A stretch of 64,000 nt of DNA from Bacillus sp. 123MFChir2 (GTDB lineage Bacteria; Bacillota; Bacilli; Bacillales; Bacillaceae_G). The translations under genes and the position numbers were made by a program. Positions 1 through 8,618 of this stretch are shown piece by piece; position 1 is the first letter of the stretch; each line of letters starts with the position of its first letter. The stretch is from the NCBI RefSeq assembly GCF_000383235.1, contig NZ_KB910946.1, positions 1 to 64,000 on the forward strand. The letters are read 5' to 3'. A model generated the notes under the pieces. It was not told the DNA's origin. It did not search any database and was given only the letters and a program-made list of their open reading frames with translations.

Positions 1-163
1 CGTTGCGGCCATTATCGAGACAATATTTACTTTTCAGTTCCTCTAAAACAAAAGAAAAATCTACCATTTCATTAAATTGACGGAGCATATTATCTTTTGG
101 TATGACGATATCGTAAATCGCCATGAATGGGCTAAGGTTAAGAGATTGTTGTTTTGAAATCAT
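1..163 (-). CDS. IS1182-type transposase, N-terminal part (runs off the left edge)
   Basis: The minus strand opens with ATG at 163 preceded by an AGGTGG ribosome site at about 172-177, and stays open to position 1 (54 codons seen). The translation starts MISKQQSLNLSPFMAIYDIV and continues through a segment about phases of a regulator-free, aromatic-rich N-terminus (DFSFVLEELKSKYCLDNGRN). From memory this matches the start of IS1182-family DDE transposases of Bacillus. The catalytic DDE core lies outside the window, so I cannot say whether the element is intact. No terminal inverted repeat could be recognised between the start codon and the terminator at 203-250. Confidence 0.72.
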   Translation of the reverse strand, partial: MISKQQSLNLSPFMAIYDIVIPKDNMLRQFNEMVDFSFVLEELKSKYCLDNGRN

Positions 164-202
164 CCGAGACACCACCTAGAATTATTACAACTATTATACA
201 TG

Positions 203-252
203 AAAAAAACGAAAGCTTCCTCGATTTCATCGAGGAAGCTTTCGTTTTTTCT
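203..252. terminator. Strong bidirectional terminator after bkdB
   Basis: A perfect 17-bp inverted repeat (arms 208-224 and 230-246, loop 225-229) is flanked by an A-run on the left and a T-run on the right, so it can terminate transcription from either side. It lies just past the bkdB stop at 299 and separates the bkd operon from the transposase gene. Confidence 0.9.
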
Positions 253-298
253 ATGAAGACTTTTTCAGTGGCCTCCCAATTAGCGAGCTTTCTTGTCA

Positions 299-1603
299 TT
301 AATATACAGAAGTATTATCTGCCGATGTATTTTCAAGAATTTCTTTTACGCGTCCTAAGAACTTACCGCAAATGAAACCATCTAATACGCGGTGGTCAAG
401 AGATAGGCATAAGTTAACCATATCACGTGCGCCGAACATACCATTATTCATAATTACTGGACGTTTCACGATAGATTCCACTTGTAAAATCGCCGCTTGT
501 GGATAGTTAATAATACCCATAGATTGAACAGAACCAAATGACCCTGTGTTATTAATCGTAAATGTTCCACCTTGCATTTCGTCAGCTTTTAATGATTTCG
601 TACGTACTTTTGTTGCAAGTTCAGTAATTTCACGAGCGATACCTTTAATTGTTTTCTCATCAGCATGCTTAATAACTGGAACGAATAATTCATCGTCAGT
701 TGCAACTGCGATAGAAAGGTTAATATCTTTCTTCTGAACAATTTTATCGCCAGCCCACATAGAATTAATTTGTGGGTATTCTTTTAAAGCTTGTGCAACA
801 GCTTTTACGAAGAATGCAAAGAATGTTAAATTAAAGCCTTCACGCTTTTTAAATTCACCTTTAATTGAATTACGGTATGAAACAAGATCTGTTACATCCA
901 CTTCAATCATCATCCAAGCGTGTGGTGCTTCATGCTTACTGCGCAGCATGTTTGCAGCAATTGCTTTACGAACACCAGTCACTGGGATTTCAATATCTCC
1001 TGGCATTGTTGGTACAGATACCTGTTTTGCCGCTTCTGCTTTAGGAGCTGCTGGTGCTGCTGCCTTTGGTGCTTCTTGTGTAACCGGTGCAACTTCTTTC
1101 TTCGCACCTGCTTGTGGAATATTTCCTGATTCAACTAATGTTAAAATATCTTTACGCGTAATACGACCATTTGCTCCTGTACCTACTACTGCATCTAGGT
1201 CAATATTATGCTCACCTGCAAGCTTTAATACAGCTGGTGAAAAACGTGGTTTACCATCAGTTGGTTGCTTTGCTTTCGGTGCGGATAGCGGTGCAACTAC
1301 ATCTGCTTTTGGCGCCTCTTCTGTTTTCTCTGCTACAGCTGTTGCAGCTACTTCATTTGCACCTTCAACCTGAATCATACAAATCACTTCACCGACAGCT
1401 AGTGTCTCACCTTCACCAGCGATTAATTCTGTAACAACCCCGCTGAAAGAGGAAGGTACTTCTGCGTTCACTTTATCTGTCATTACTTCTGCAAGCGGAT
1501 CATATTTATTTACGTGATCACCAACAGAAACAAGCCATTTACTAATTGTACCCTCTGTTACACTCTCCCCAAGCTGAGGCATTGTAATTTTTTCTACAGC
1601 CAT
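299..1603 (-). CDS. bkdB: Branched-chain alpha-keto acid dehydrogenase E2 (dihydrolipoyl acyltransferase)
   Basis: E2 core of the branched-chain 2-oxoacid dehydrogenase complex, moving acyl groups from E1 to CoA. The 434-residue protein has an N-terminal lipoyl domain with the lipoylated Lys44 in TDKVNAE, an Ala/Pro/Lys-rich linker, a peripheral subunit-binding domain (about 118-155, with RFSPAVLKLA and GRITRKDI), a second Ala/Pro linker, and a C-terminal catalytic domain with the DHRVLDG motif (His404, Asp408). It is the last gene of the bkd operon, 15 bp after bkdAB, and is followed by a strong terminator. The E2s of pyruvate and 2-oxoglutarate dehydrogenase share this architecture; the bkd context decides the assignment. 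Confidence 0.95.
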   Translation of the reverse strand: MAVEKITMPQLGESVTEGTISKWLVSVGDHVNKYDPLAEVMTDKVNAEVPSSFSGVVTELIAGEGETLAVGEVICMIQVEGANEVAATAVAEKTEEAPKADVVAPLSAPKAKQPTDGKPRFSPAVLKLAGEHNIDLDAVVGTGANGRITRKDILTLVESGNIPQAGAKKEVAPVTQEAPKAAAPAAPKAEAAKQVSVPTMPGDIEIPVTGVRKAIAANMLRSKHEAPHAWMMIEVDVTDLVSYRNSIKGEFKKREGFNLTFFAFFVKAVAQALKEYPQINSMWAGDKIVQKKDINLSIAVATDDELFVPVIKHADEKTIKGIAREITELATKVRTKSLKADEMQGGTFTINNTGSFGSVQSMGIINYPQAAILQVESIVKRPVIMNNGMFGARDMVNLCLSLDHRVLDGFICGKFLGRVKEILENTSADNTSVY

Positions 1604-1618
1604 GTATAGTCCCCCCGA

Positions 1619-2602
1619 TTAAAATTCCGCAAGTTCGCGCATTGCTTTTTCCACTTTATCTGGATTCACCATAAAGAATTTCTCCATTGTTGGTGCATAT
1701 GGCATTGCTGGAACGTCTGGACCTGCAAGACGAGCAATTGGTGCATCAAGATCAAACAAGCAATTTTCTGCGATAATTGCTGCTACTTCACTCATAATGC
1801 TTCCTTCTTTATTATCTTCCGTTACAAGAAGAACTTTACCTGTTTTTGAAGCTGCTTCAATAATTGCTTCCTTATCTAACGGATATACAGTACGTAAATC
1901 AAGAACGTGAGCAGAAATACCATCTTGTGCTAATTTTTCAGCAGCTTGAAGAGCAAAGTGAACACATAATCCGTATGTGATAACAGTAATGTCGTCACCT
2001 TCACGTTTTACGTCTGCTTTTCCAATTGGTAATACGTAATCATCTTCTGGCACTTCACCTTTAATTAAGCGATATGCACGTTTATGTTCAAAGAATAATA
2101 CTGGATCTTCATCACGAATTGCAGCTTTTAATAAACCTTTTGCATCATATGGTGTAGAAGGAATTACAATTTTTAAACCAGGTTGGTTTGCAAAAAGCGC
2201 TTCTACAGATTGTGAATGATACAATGCACCATGAACACCGCCGCCAAATGGTGCGCGGATTGTTACCGGGCAAGTCCAATCATTGTTAGAACGGTAACGA
2301 ATTTTTGCTGCTTCGGAAACAATTTGGTTCACCGCTGGCATAATGAAGTCAGCAAATTGCATTTCTGCAATTGGGCGCATTCCATACATTGCTGCACCGA
2401 TTGCTACCCCAGCAATTGCAGATTCTGCAAGTGGTGTATCAAGCGCGCGCATTTCGCCAAATTGATCATACAATCCATTTGTCGCTTTAAAAACGCCGCC
2501 TTTTTTACCAACATCTTCTCCTAATACAAACACTTTCTTATCGCGTTCCATTTCCTCGCGCATTGCTAATGTAATCGCGTCAATATAAGACATTACAGCC
2601 AT
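1619..2602 (-). CDS. bkdAB: Branched-chain alpha-keto acid dehydrogenase E1 beta subunit
   Basis: Beta half of the thiamine-diphosphate E1 heterotetramer that decarboxylates the keto acids of valine, leucine and isoleucine. The 327-residue length is typical for E1-beta. It opens MSYIDAITLAMREEMERD, keeps VLGEDVGKKGGVFKAT and the E1-beta signature TPLAESAIAGVAIGAA, and has the transketolase C-terminal domain (LLVTEDNKEGSIMSEVAA, then a DVPAMPYAPTMEKFF tail). Spacing to bkdAA (2616) and bkdB (1603) is 13-15 bp, as expected for one transcript. PdhB is the alternative, excluded by the neighbours. Confidence 0.95.
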   Translation of the reverse strand: MAVMSYIDAITLAMREEMERDKKVFVLGEDVGKKGGVFKATNGLYDQFGEMRALDTPLAESAIAGVAIGAAMYGMRPIAEMQFADFIMPAVNQIVSEAAKIRYRSNNDWTCPVTIRAPFGGGVHGALYHSQSVEALFANQPGLKIVIPSTPYDAKGLLKAAIRDEDPVLFFEHKRAYRLIKGEVPEDDYVLPIGKADVKREGDDITVITYGLCVHFALQAAEKLAQDGISAHVLDLRTVYPLDKEAIIEAASKTGKVLLVTEDNKEGSIMSEVAAIIAENCLFDLDAPIARLAGPDVPAMPYAPTMEKFFMVNPDKVEKAMRELAEF

Positions 2603-2615
2603 GAAACGTTCCCCC

Positions 2616-3617
2616 TTATTCCGCGTATACGTGCTTTAATGCAGACTCTGGATCTGCATACGGAGCATTTTCTGCATATTCTGTTGCTTCGTTTACGATA
2701 TGCATGATATCATCTAGCATTTGTTTTTCAGATTCCTCTGTTAAAATGCCTACTTCTTTTAAGTAATTTGCAAATGTAAAGATTGGATCTTTTTTCTTTG
2801 CTTCTTCTACTTCTTCTCGGTCACGGTATACACGATCATCGTCATCACTAGAGTGTGCTGTTAAACGATAAGATACCGTTTCAATTAATGTTGGGCCTTC
2901 ACCACGGCGTCCACGATCTGCTGCTTCTTTTACAGCTTTATATACTTCAAGCGGATCATTTCCATCCACTGTGTATCCTGGCATACCATAACCAATTGCA
3001 CGATCAGATACATTTTTACATGCTAATTGTTTTTCAACAGGGATAGAGATTGCATATTTATTATTTTCACACATGAAAATAACAGGTAATTTGTGTACTC
3101 CTGCAAAGTTCGCACCCTCATGGAAATCACCTTGGTTAGAAGAACCTTCACCAAATGTAACAAAAGTTACTAAATCTTTTCCTTCCATTTGTCCTGCTAA
3201 CGCAATACCTACTGCATGTGGTACTTGCGTTGTAACTGGTGAAGAACCTGTTACGATGCGATTTTTCTTTTGTCCAAAATGTCCCGGCATTTGACGTCCG
3301 CCAGAGTTTGGATCTTCTGCTTTAGCAAATCCAGATAACATAAGCTCTTTTGCTGTCATACCAAACGCTAATACAACACCCATATCACGGTAATACGGCA
3401 GTGCATAGTCTTTCTCACGATCAAGTGCAAATGCTGCTCCTACTTGTGCAGCTTCTTGTCCTTGACAAGAAATTACAAAAGGAATTTTCCCTGCACGGTT
3501 TAATAACCACATACGCTCGTCAATTTTACGTGCGAGTAACATCGTGCGATACATTTCTATTACTTGCTCATCGCTTAAACCAAGCTCTTCATGGCGTTTT
3601 GCTTTTACTTCAGCCAT
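2616..3617 (-). CDS. bkdAA: Branched-chain alpha-keto acid dehydrogenase E1 alpha subunit
   Basis: Alpha half of E1, binding thiamine diphosphate. The 333-residue protein shows the TPP-binding stretch starting GEGSSNQGDFHEG and ending CENNKYA, and a Ser-containing phosphorylation-loop-like segment TAHSSDDDDRVYRDREE. The start at 3617 has an AGGAGGGTG-type ribosome site just upstream. It precedes bkdAB in the operon and follows lpdV after an 81-bp gap. Confidence 0.95.
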   Translation of the reverse strand: MAEVKAKRHEELGLSDEQVIEMYRTMLLARKIDERMWLLNRAGKIPFVISCQGQEAAQVGAAFALDREKDYALPYYRDMGVVLAFGMTAKELMLSGFAKAEDPNSGGRQMPGHFGQKKNRIVTGSSPVTTQVPHAVGIALAGQMEGKDLVTFVTFGEGSSNQGDFHEGANFAGVHKLPVIFMCENNKYAISIPVEKQLACKNVSDRAIGYGMPGYTVDGNDPLEVYKAVKEAADRGRRGEGPTLIETVSYRLTAHSSDDDDRVYRDREEVEEAKKKDPIFTFANYLKEVGILTEESEKQMLDDIMHIVNEATEYAENAPYADPESALKHVYAE

Positions 3618-3698
3618 ATTAACACCCTCCTAAATCCTTTTTACCCCGCTCTATTATAAAGCAAGAACGATACACTATCCATTCCTAATGGTTCACTT

Positions 3699-5120
3699 TT
3701 ACCCGTGTAACGCTTTTCCATCCACTGCTAACGCAGCTTCACCAATTGCTTCTGATAATGATGGATGTGGATGAATTGTATGTGCAACTTCCCATGGCGT
3801 TGCGTCTAACACTCTTGCAAGACCTGCTTCTGAGATCATATCTGTTACATGTGGCCCAATCATATGAACACCAAGAATATCATTTGTTTCTTCATCAACA
3901 ACAAGTTTTACAAAACCATCAGATTCTCCATATACAAGCGCCTTACCGATTGCACGGAACGAGAATTTACCTACTTTTAATTTGTAGCCTTTTTCTTTTG
4001 CTTCTTGCTCTGTTAATCCGACAGAAGCAACTTCTGGGCTGCTATATACACATTTAGATACCATAGAATAATCAATTGGCATCGGTTCTTTTCTAGCAAT
4101 GTGTTCAACTGCTACAATTCCTTCATGAGAAGCAACATGTGCAAGCTGCAAGCCGCCAATTACATCGCCAATCGCATAAATGTGCGATTCTTTCGTTTGA
4201 TAATATTCATTTGTTTGAATATAACCTTTTTCAACAATGATATCTGTATTTTCTAAGCCGATATTTTGTGTGTTTGCTTGTCTTCCGACAGATACAAGCA
4301 TTTTTTCAGCTTTAAATTCTTTATTTTCACCATTCAGTTCAGCTTGAATCGTTACACCGTTATCTTTTACTAAAGTTTCTGGTAACACTTTTGCACCAGT
4401 TACAACTTTAATGCCTTTTTTCTTAAGTAAACGTTGCATTTCTTTAGAAACGTCTTGATCTTCAAGCGGTAGAACATATTTTGCGTATTCAAGTACAGTT
4501 ACTTCCACGCCGAAATCAGCAAGCATAGATGCCCACTCAATACCAATTACACCGCCGCCAACAATAATGATAGATCCAGGAAGCGTTTCCATTTTTAGGG
4601 CATGATCCGATGACATTACATATTCACCATCAAGTTCAAGTCCTGGTAAGGAATTTGGGCGTGATCCTGTTGCAACGATTACATTTTTCGGAATAAGCAT
4701 TTCATTCTCTTCTCCGCTCGCTAATTCAACAGAAATCGTTCCTGGCATCGGTGAGAAAATAGATGGGCCAAGAATACGACCAATTCCTTCATATACATCA
4801 ATTTTCCCTTGCTTCATTAAGTGCTGAACACCTTTATGAAGTTGGCTTACGATTTTTTCTTTACGTTCTTGTACTTTTGCGAAGTTTAATTCTACATTGC
4901 TTGTGACAACGCCGAATTCTTCACCTTTTTTCGCAGTTGCAAAAACTTCAGCACTGCGAAGTAATGCCTTACTTGGAATACAACCTTTGTGTAAGCAAGT
5001 ACCACCTAAATTTTCTTTTTCAACAAGCGCTGTTGTTAATCCTAATTGTGATGCACGAATAGCAGCCACATATCCGCCTGTACCACCGCCAACGATGACT
5101 AAATCGTATTCTTTTGCCAT
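3699..5120 (-). CDS. lpdV: Dihydrolipoamide dehydrogenase (E3) of the branched-chain complex
   Basis: FAD/NAD disulfide oxidoreductase that reoxidises the E2 lipoyl group. It has the FAD-binding GGGTGGYVAA, the redox disulfide GGTCLHKGCIPSK, an NAD-binding GGGVIGIEWASMLADFG, and the C-terminal His-Glu catalytic pair in HTIHPHPSLSEAIGEA. I chose ATG 5120 (473 aa) over an in-frame TTG at 5129: the AGGGG ribosome site lies directly against that TTG but 9 bp from the ATG. The ribosome site sits inside the end of buk (stop 5126), so translation is probably coupled. Confidence 0.93.
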   Translation of the reverse strand: MAKEYDLVIVGGGTGGYVAAIRASQLGLTTALVEKENLGGTCLHKGCIPSKALLRSAEVFATAKKGEEFGVVTSNVELNFAKVQERKEKIVSQLHKGVQHLMKQGKIDVYEGIGRILGPSIFSPMPGTISVELASGEENEMLIPKNVIVATGSRPNSLPGLELDGEYVMSSDHALKMETLPGSIIIVGGGVIGIEWASMLADFGVEVTVLEYAKYVLPLEDQDVSKEMQRLLKKKGIKVVTGAKVLPETLVKDNGVTIQAELNGENKEFKAEKMLVSVGRQANTQNIGLENTDIIVEKGYIQTNEYYQTKESHIYAIGDVIGGLQLAHVASHEGIVAVEHIARKEPMPIDYSMVSKCVYSSPEVASVGLTEQEAKEKGYKLKVGKFSFRAIGKALVYGESDGFVKLVVDEETNDILGVHMIGPHVTDMISEAGLARVLDATPWEVAHTIHPHPSLSEAIGEAALAVDGKALHG

Positions 5121-5125
5121 ATTAC

Positions 5126-6229
5126 TCAACCCCTAGCTACTGTTTCTTTTTCACGTACAGCATACTCTTTTGCAGTTTCTTCATCACGAAGCACACGAAG
5201 TGCACCTTCTGCTAATGCTTGCAATTCATCTTCACCCGGATGCACAATGACATCTGCAATCCAATGAACGCGTTCTTTAATTTCATCAACAAGAATTTTA
5301 CTATATGCAAGCCCGCCCGTTAAAACAATAGCATCTACTTTACCATGAAGAACTGCACTTGCCGCGCCGATCTCTTTTGCAACTTGATATGCCATTGCTG
5401 TATAAACAAGCGTCGCTTCCGGATCGCCTTGTTCTACCATTTTCTCTACTTTAATTGCATCATTTGTACCAAGTAAGCTTACTAAACCACCTTGCCCAAC
5501 GATTTTTTTCATCATTTCATCACGGTAATAGTCGCCAGAGAAGCACATTTCTACAAGCTGGCCTACCGGAACCGTTCCAGCACGCTCTGGGCTGAATGGT
5601 CCTTCTCCATTTAAACCGTTATTTACATCAATAACTTTTCCTTCCTTATGAGAACCAACCGAAATACCGCCGCCCATATGTGCAATGATTAAATTCAAAT
5701 CTTCATATTTACGATCAAGTTCTTTTGCAACTTTACGAGCTACTGCTTTTTGGTTTAGCGCATGAAAAATACTTCTTCGCTCCATGCCAGCTATCCCGCT
5801 AATACGAGCAATATCTTCCATTTCATCTACAACTACTGGATCAACAATAAACGCTGGAATGTTAAGTCCAGAAGCAATTTCATATGCTAAAATCCCGCCT
5901 AGATTAGAAGCATGATGACCACTATAACCATTCTTCAAATCTTCTAGCATTGCTTCGTTTACCGTATACGTACCGCCTTCAATCGGACGAAGTAGTCCGC
6001 CGCGACCACATACAGCATTTAACTTAGAAATATTAATGCCATGAGAATGAAGCACCTCTAAAATAGTTTGTTTACGAAATTCATATTGATCAATAATACG
6101 CTTATATTTTCCAATCTGTTCTTCGTCATGACGAATTGTTTCTTCTAAAACGGGTCTTTCATTATCAAAAACACCAATCTTCGTAGATGTGCTACCAGGA
6201 TTAATGACAAGAATTCGATTCACGGACAA
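5126..6229 (-). CDS. buk: Branched-chain-fatty-acid / butyrate kinase
   Basis: ASKHA-fold acyl kinase making ATP from an acyl phosphate; with Ptb it converts branched acyl-CoA to acid plus ATP. The N-terminal phosphate-binding motif reads [12 protein letters not shown], with [10 protein letters not shown] and LTGGLAYSK further on. The reading frame is open to an ATG at 6247, but a GGAGGG ribosome site lies 7 bp before a TTG at 6229 ([12 protein letters not shown], 367 aa), which I take as the start. A 10-bp stem-loop sits between it and bcd. Confidence 0.92.
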   Translation of the reverse strand: MSVNRILVINPGSTSTKIGVFDNERPVLEETIRHDEEQIGKYKRIIDQYEFRKQTILEVLHSHGINISKLNAVCGRGGLLRPIEGGTYTVNEAMLEDLKNGYSGHHASNLGGILAYEIASGLNIPAFIVDPVVVDEMEDIARISGIAGMERRSIFHALNQKAVARKVAKELDRKYEDLNLIIAHMGGGISVGSHKEGKVIDVNNGLNGEGPFSPERAGTVPVGQLVEMCFSGDYYRDEMMKKIVGQGGLVSLLGTNDAIKVEKMVEQGDPEATLVYTAMAYQVAKEIGAASAVLHGKVDAIVLTGGLAYSKILVDEIKERVHWIADVIVHPGEDELQALAEGALRVLRDEETAKEYAVREKETVARG

Positions 6230-6257
6230 GACTGCTCCCTCCACCATTTATTTAGAA

Positions 6258-6297
6258 AGACAGTAGCAACGGCTGAATGAAGTTGCTACTGCTTTCA
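6258..6297 (-). terminator. Stem-loop between bcd and buk
   Basis: Arms CAGTAGCAAC and GTTGCTACTG (10 bp) enclose an 11-nt loop. On the minus strand a T-rich but interrupted tail follows. It may partially attenuate read-through from bcd into buk or stabilise the upstream mRNA. Confidence 0.55.
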
Positions 6298-6316
6298 CAT
6301 TTATTTTTTCTATGAA

Positions 6317-7417
6317 TTAGCGACGGCTTAAAATGTTATGGCCGTTACTTAAAAATGTGCTGCGTGTATTTTTTAAGCTTGCGATGCGCTCTTCAGCAAG
6401 ACGATCCGCTGCCACATATGTTGGCACACCATCACGTTTTGAAATTGAAATTACTTTTTCAATTGTGTCATAAATTGCTTCTACACGTTTTAATGCACGT
6501 TCTCTATTGTATCCGTATAACTCGTCCGCTACGTTAATTACGCCGCCCGCATTAATAACATAGTCTGGTGCATATACGATACCCATTTCATCAACGATAT
6601 CACCGTGACGATCTTCTTTTAATTGGTTATTTGCAGAACCAGCAATTACTTTCGCTTTTAATTGTGGAATTGTTTCGTCGTTTACTGTTGCTCCTAGTGC
6701 ACATGGTGCATAAATATCACATTCTACACCGTAAATTTCATTTGGCTCAACAGCAGTTGCACCAAACTCTTCTACAGCACGTTGTACAGCTTCTTTATTA
6801 ATATCTGTAACGATTAATTTTGCACCTTCTGCATGTAGGTGTTTGCATAGGTGATAAGCTACATTACCTACACCTTGAACAGCAATTACTTTACCTTCTA
6901 AGCTATCTGTACCGAACGCTTCTTTTGCAGCTGCTTTCATACCAACGTATACGCCGTAAGCAGTTACTGGAGATGGGTTACCAGAAGAACCGAATGAAGG
7001 TGAAATACCTGTTACGAAATCTGTTTCTTCATGAATAATATCCATATCATCTACAGTTGTACCAACATCTTCAGCTGTGATGTAACGACCATTTAATCCT
7101 TGAATGTAACGTCCTAATGCACGGAACATTGCTTCGCTCTTATCTTTGCGTGGATCGCCGATAATAACTGTTTTTGCGCCGCCTAAGTTTAAACCAGCTG
7201 CTGCGTTTTTATATGTCATACCTTTTGCAAGACGCAATGCATCTTCAATTGCAGCTTCTTCAGAATCGTATGTCCACATTCTTGTTCCACCAAGAGCTGG
7301 TCCAAGAGTTGTGTCATGAATTGCAATAATTGCTTTTAATCCTGATTCTTTATCTTGACAGAACACCACTTGCTCGTAATCGTAAGTTTCTAAGTATTTG
7401 AAGATTTCTAATGTCAT
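6317..7417 (-). CDS. bcd: Leucine (branched-chain amino acid) dehydrogenase
   Basis: NAD-dependent oxidative deamination of leucine, valine and isoleucine to the keto acids used by the Bkd complex. The 366-residue length equals the well-known B. cereus LeuDH. The Glu/Leu/Phe/Val dehydrogenase catalytic region ([28 protein letters not shown] with the catalytic lysine) is followed by a Rossmann domain with [16 protein letters not shown]. It is the second gene after the sigma-54 promoter (ptb first). Confidence 0.96.
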   Translation of the reverse strand: MTLEIFKYLETYDYEQVVFCQDKESGLKAIIAIHDTTLGPALGGTRMWTYDSEEAAIEDALRLAKGMTYKNAAAGLNLGGAKTVIIGDPRKDKSEAMFRALGRYIQGLNGRYITAEDVGTTVDDMDIIHEETDFVTGISPSFGSSGNPSPVTAYGVYVGMKAAAKEAFGTDSLEGKVIAVQGVGNVAYHLCKHLHAEGAKLIVTDINKEAVQRAVEEFGATAVEPNEIYGVECDIYAPCALGATVNDETIPQLKAKVIAGSANNQLKEDRHGDIVDEMGIVYAPDYVINAGGVINVADELYGYNRERALKRVEAIYDTIEKVISISKRDGVPTYVAADRLAEERIASLKNTRSTFLSNGHNILSRR

Positions 7418-7521
7418 TGTAATTTCCCCCTTGATATGTTTACCATTTTCAATTTTAGTCCGTTATACCGGATTCATTCCCTTAATCATTAATGAAAATA
7501 AAACATGTATTGCAAGAAAGT

Positions 7522-8421
7522 TTATTTAGAAGCAGTCGCAACTGCCAATGCTAATGAATGCACTTTTGTTTCTGCTGAATCAGCGCGAGATGTTAACACA
7601 ATCGGCGCTTTCGCTCCAGCGATAATCGCTCCTACTTTTGCATCAGCAAAATATACAAGCGATTTATATAATACATTTCCAGCTTCAATTGTTGGGACGA
7701 GTAAAATATCCGCTTTACCAGCTACATCGCTTTGAATTCCTTTATGATCCGCTGCAATTTGTGAAACAGCGATATCTAAAGCAAGTGGTCCGTCAATGAT
7801 GCAATTTTTAATTTGCCCCCGGCGATTCATTTGCGTTAACATTGCTGCATCAATCGTTGCTTGCATTGCAGGATTTACAACTTCTACAGCAGCAATCGGA
7901 GCTACTTTCGGTACCTCTACTCCTATTGCCCGGGCAACTTCAACTGCATTTTGCACAATCGCTGCTTTTTGCTGTACATCTGGAGCGATATTCATCGCTG
8001 CATCCGTTACGATGATAAAGCGATCGTAATTCGGCACTTCAAAAGCTGCAACGTGTGATAACACACCGCCTTTACGAAGACCCCACTCTTTATTTAATAC
8101 TGCTTTCAAAATATTAGCTGTTGGAATGTTGCCTTTCATAAGTACATCCGCTTCCCCACTCCTTACCGCTTTTACTGCTAATTCAGCAGCTTCTGCGTTA
8201 GATGTAGTAGAGATTACTTCAATATGTTCTGAAGGCGCCAATCCATGCTCTTGTAACATACTTATAATTGTTTCTTGATTTCCATATAGACGAAATTGAG
8301 CTAACTGTAATTGTACAGCCTTTGTAACGGCTTCAATTACTTCATGATCTTCAGCTACTGCAACGGCAACTGTTTTTTTCGGTTGCTTTGCCGCTTGATC
8401 AATTAAAGTTTGTAACTTCAT
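7522..8421 (-). CDS. ptb: Phosphate butyryl/branched-acyl transferase
   Basis: Converts branched acyl-CoA plus phosphate to acyl phosphate, feeding Buk. The 299-residue protein belongs to the PTA/PTB family, with MKGNIPTANILKAVLNKEWGL, DAAMNIAPD and a C-terminal LVPTIEAGNVLYKSL segment. It is the first gene of the bkd operon (yqiS in B. subtilis) and lies about 46 bp downstream of a sigma-54 promoter. Confidence 0.93.
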   Translation of the reverse strand: MKLQTLIDQAAKQPKKTVAVAVAEDHEVIEAVTKAVQLQLAQFRLYGNQETIISMLQEHGLAPSEHIEVISTTSNAEAAELAVKAVRSGEADVLMKGNIPTANILKAVLNKEWGLRKGGVLSHVAAFEVPNYDRFIIVTDAAMNIAPDVQQKAAIVQNAVEVARAIGVEVPKVAPIAAVEVVNPAMQATIDAAMLTQMNRRGQIKNCIIDGPLALDIAVSQIAADHKGIQSDVAGKADILLVPTIEAGNVLYKSLVYFADAKVGAIIAGAKAPIVLTSRADSAETKVHSLALAVATASK

Positions 8422-8466
8422 ATTTTGTAATCAACCCTTCCTCGTCGTCCCTCGCTTATATATTAA

Positions 8467-8483
8467 AGCAAATATCGTGCCAA
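8467..8483 (-). promoter_or_regulatory. Sigma-54 (-24/-12) promoter of the bkd operon
   Basis: On the minus strand TTGGCACGATATTTGCT matches the sigma-54 consensus TGGCAC-N5-TTGCA/T exactly at the GG and GC dinucleotides. It lies between bkdR, which encodes a sigma-54 activator, and ptb, and points into ptb. Confidence 0.92.
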
Positions 8484-8580
8484 CTTTTTAATTCTGTTTA
8501 AATATTTTTGAAAACGCATTCAAAACGTAGAAAAATCAACATTTTGTAACTACGCAAAAAATTCTGTCTAATCTTGCCAC

Positions 8581-8617
8581 ATTGCGCACACCACGCAAAA
8601 TATTGCGCAGTGTGCAA
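8581..8617. promoter_or_regulatory. Inverted-repeat block: probable BkdR enhancer and/or bkdR terminator
   Basis: Nested inverted repeats built from TTGCG/CGCAA words (TTGCGCACAC at 8583, ACGCAA at 8593, TTGCGC at 8603, GTGTGCAA at 8610) lie about 100-135 bp upstream of the -24 element, the usual distance for a sigma-54 enhancer. They also start right after the bkdR stop, so a role in transcript termination cannot be excluded; there is no T-run. Confidence 0.55.
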
Positions 8618-8618
8618 T

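Noticed and set aside
948-1373. 141-codon Ala/Thr-rich frame antisense to bkdB
   Set aside because: It mirrors the Ala/Pro linker codons of bkdB, has no ribosome site, and its composition is that of a shadow frame.
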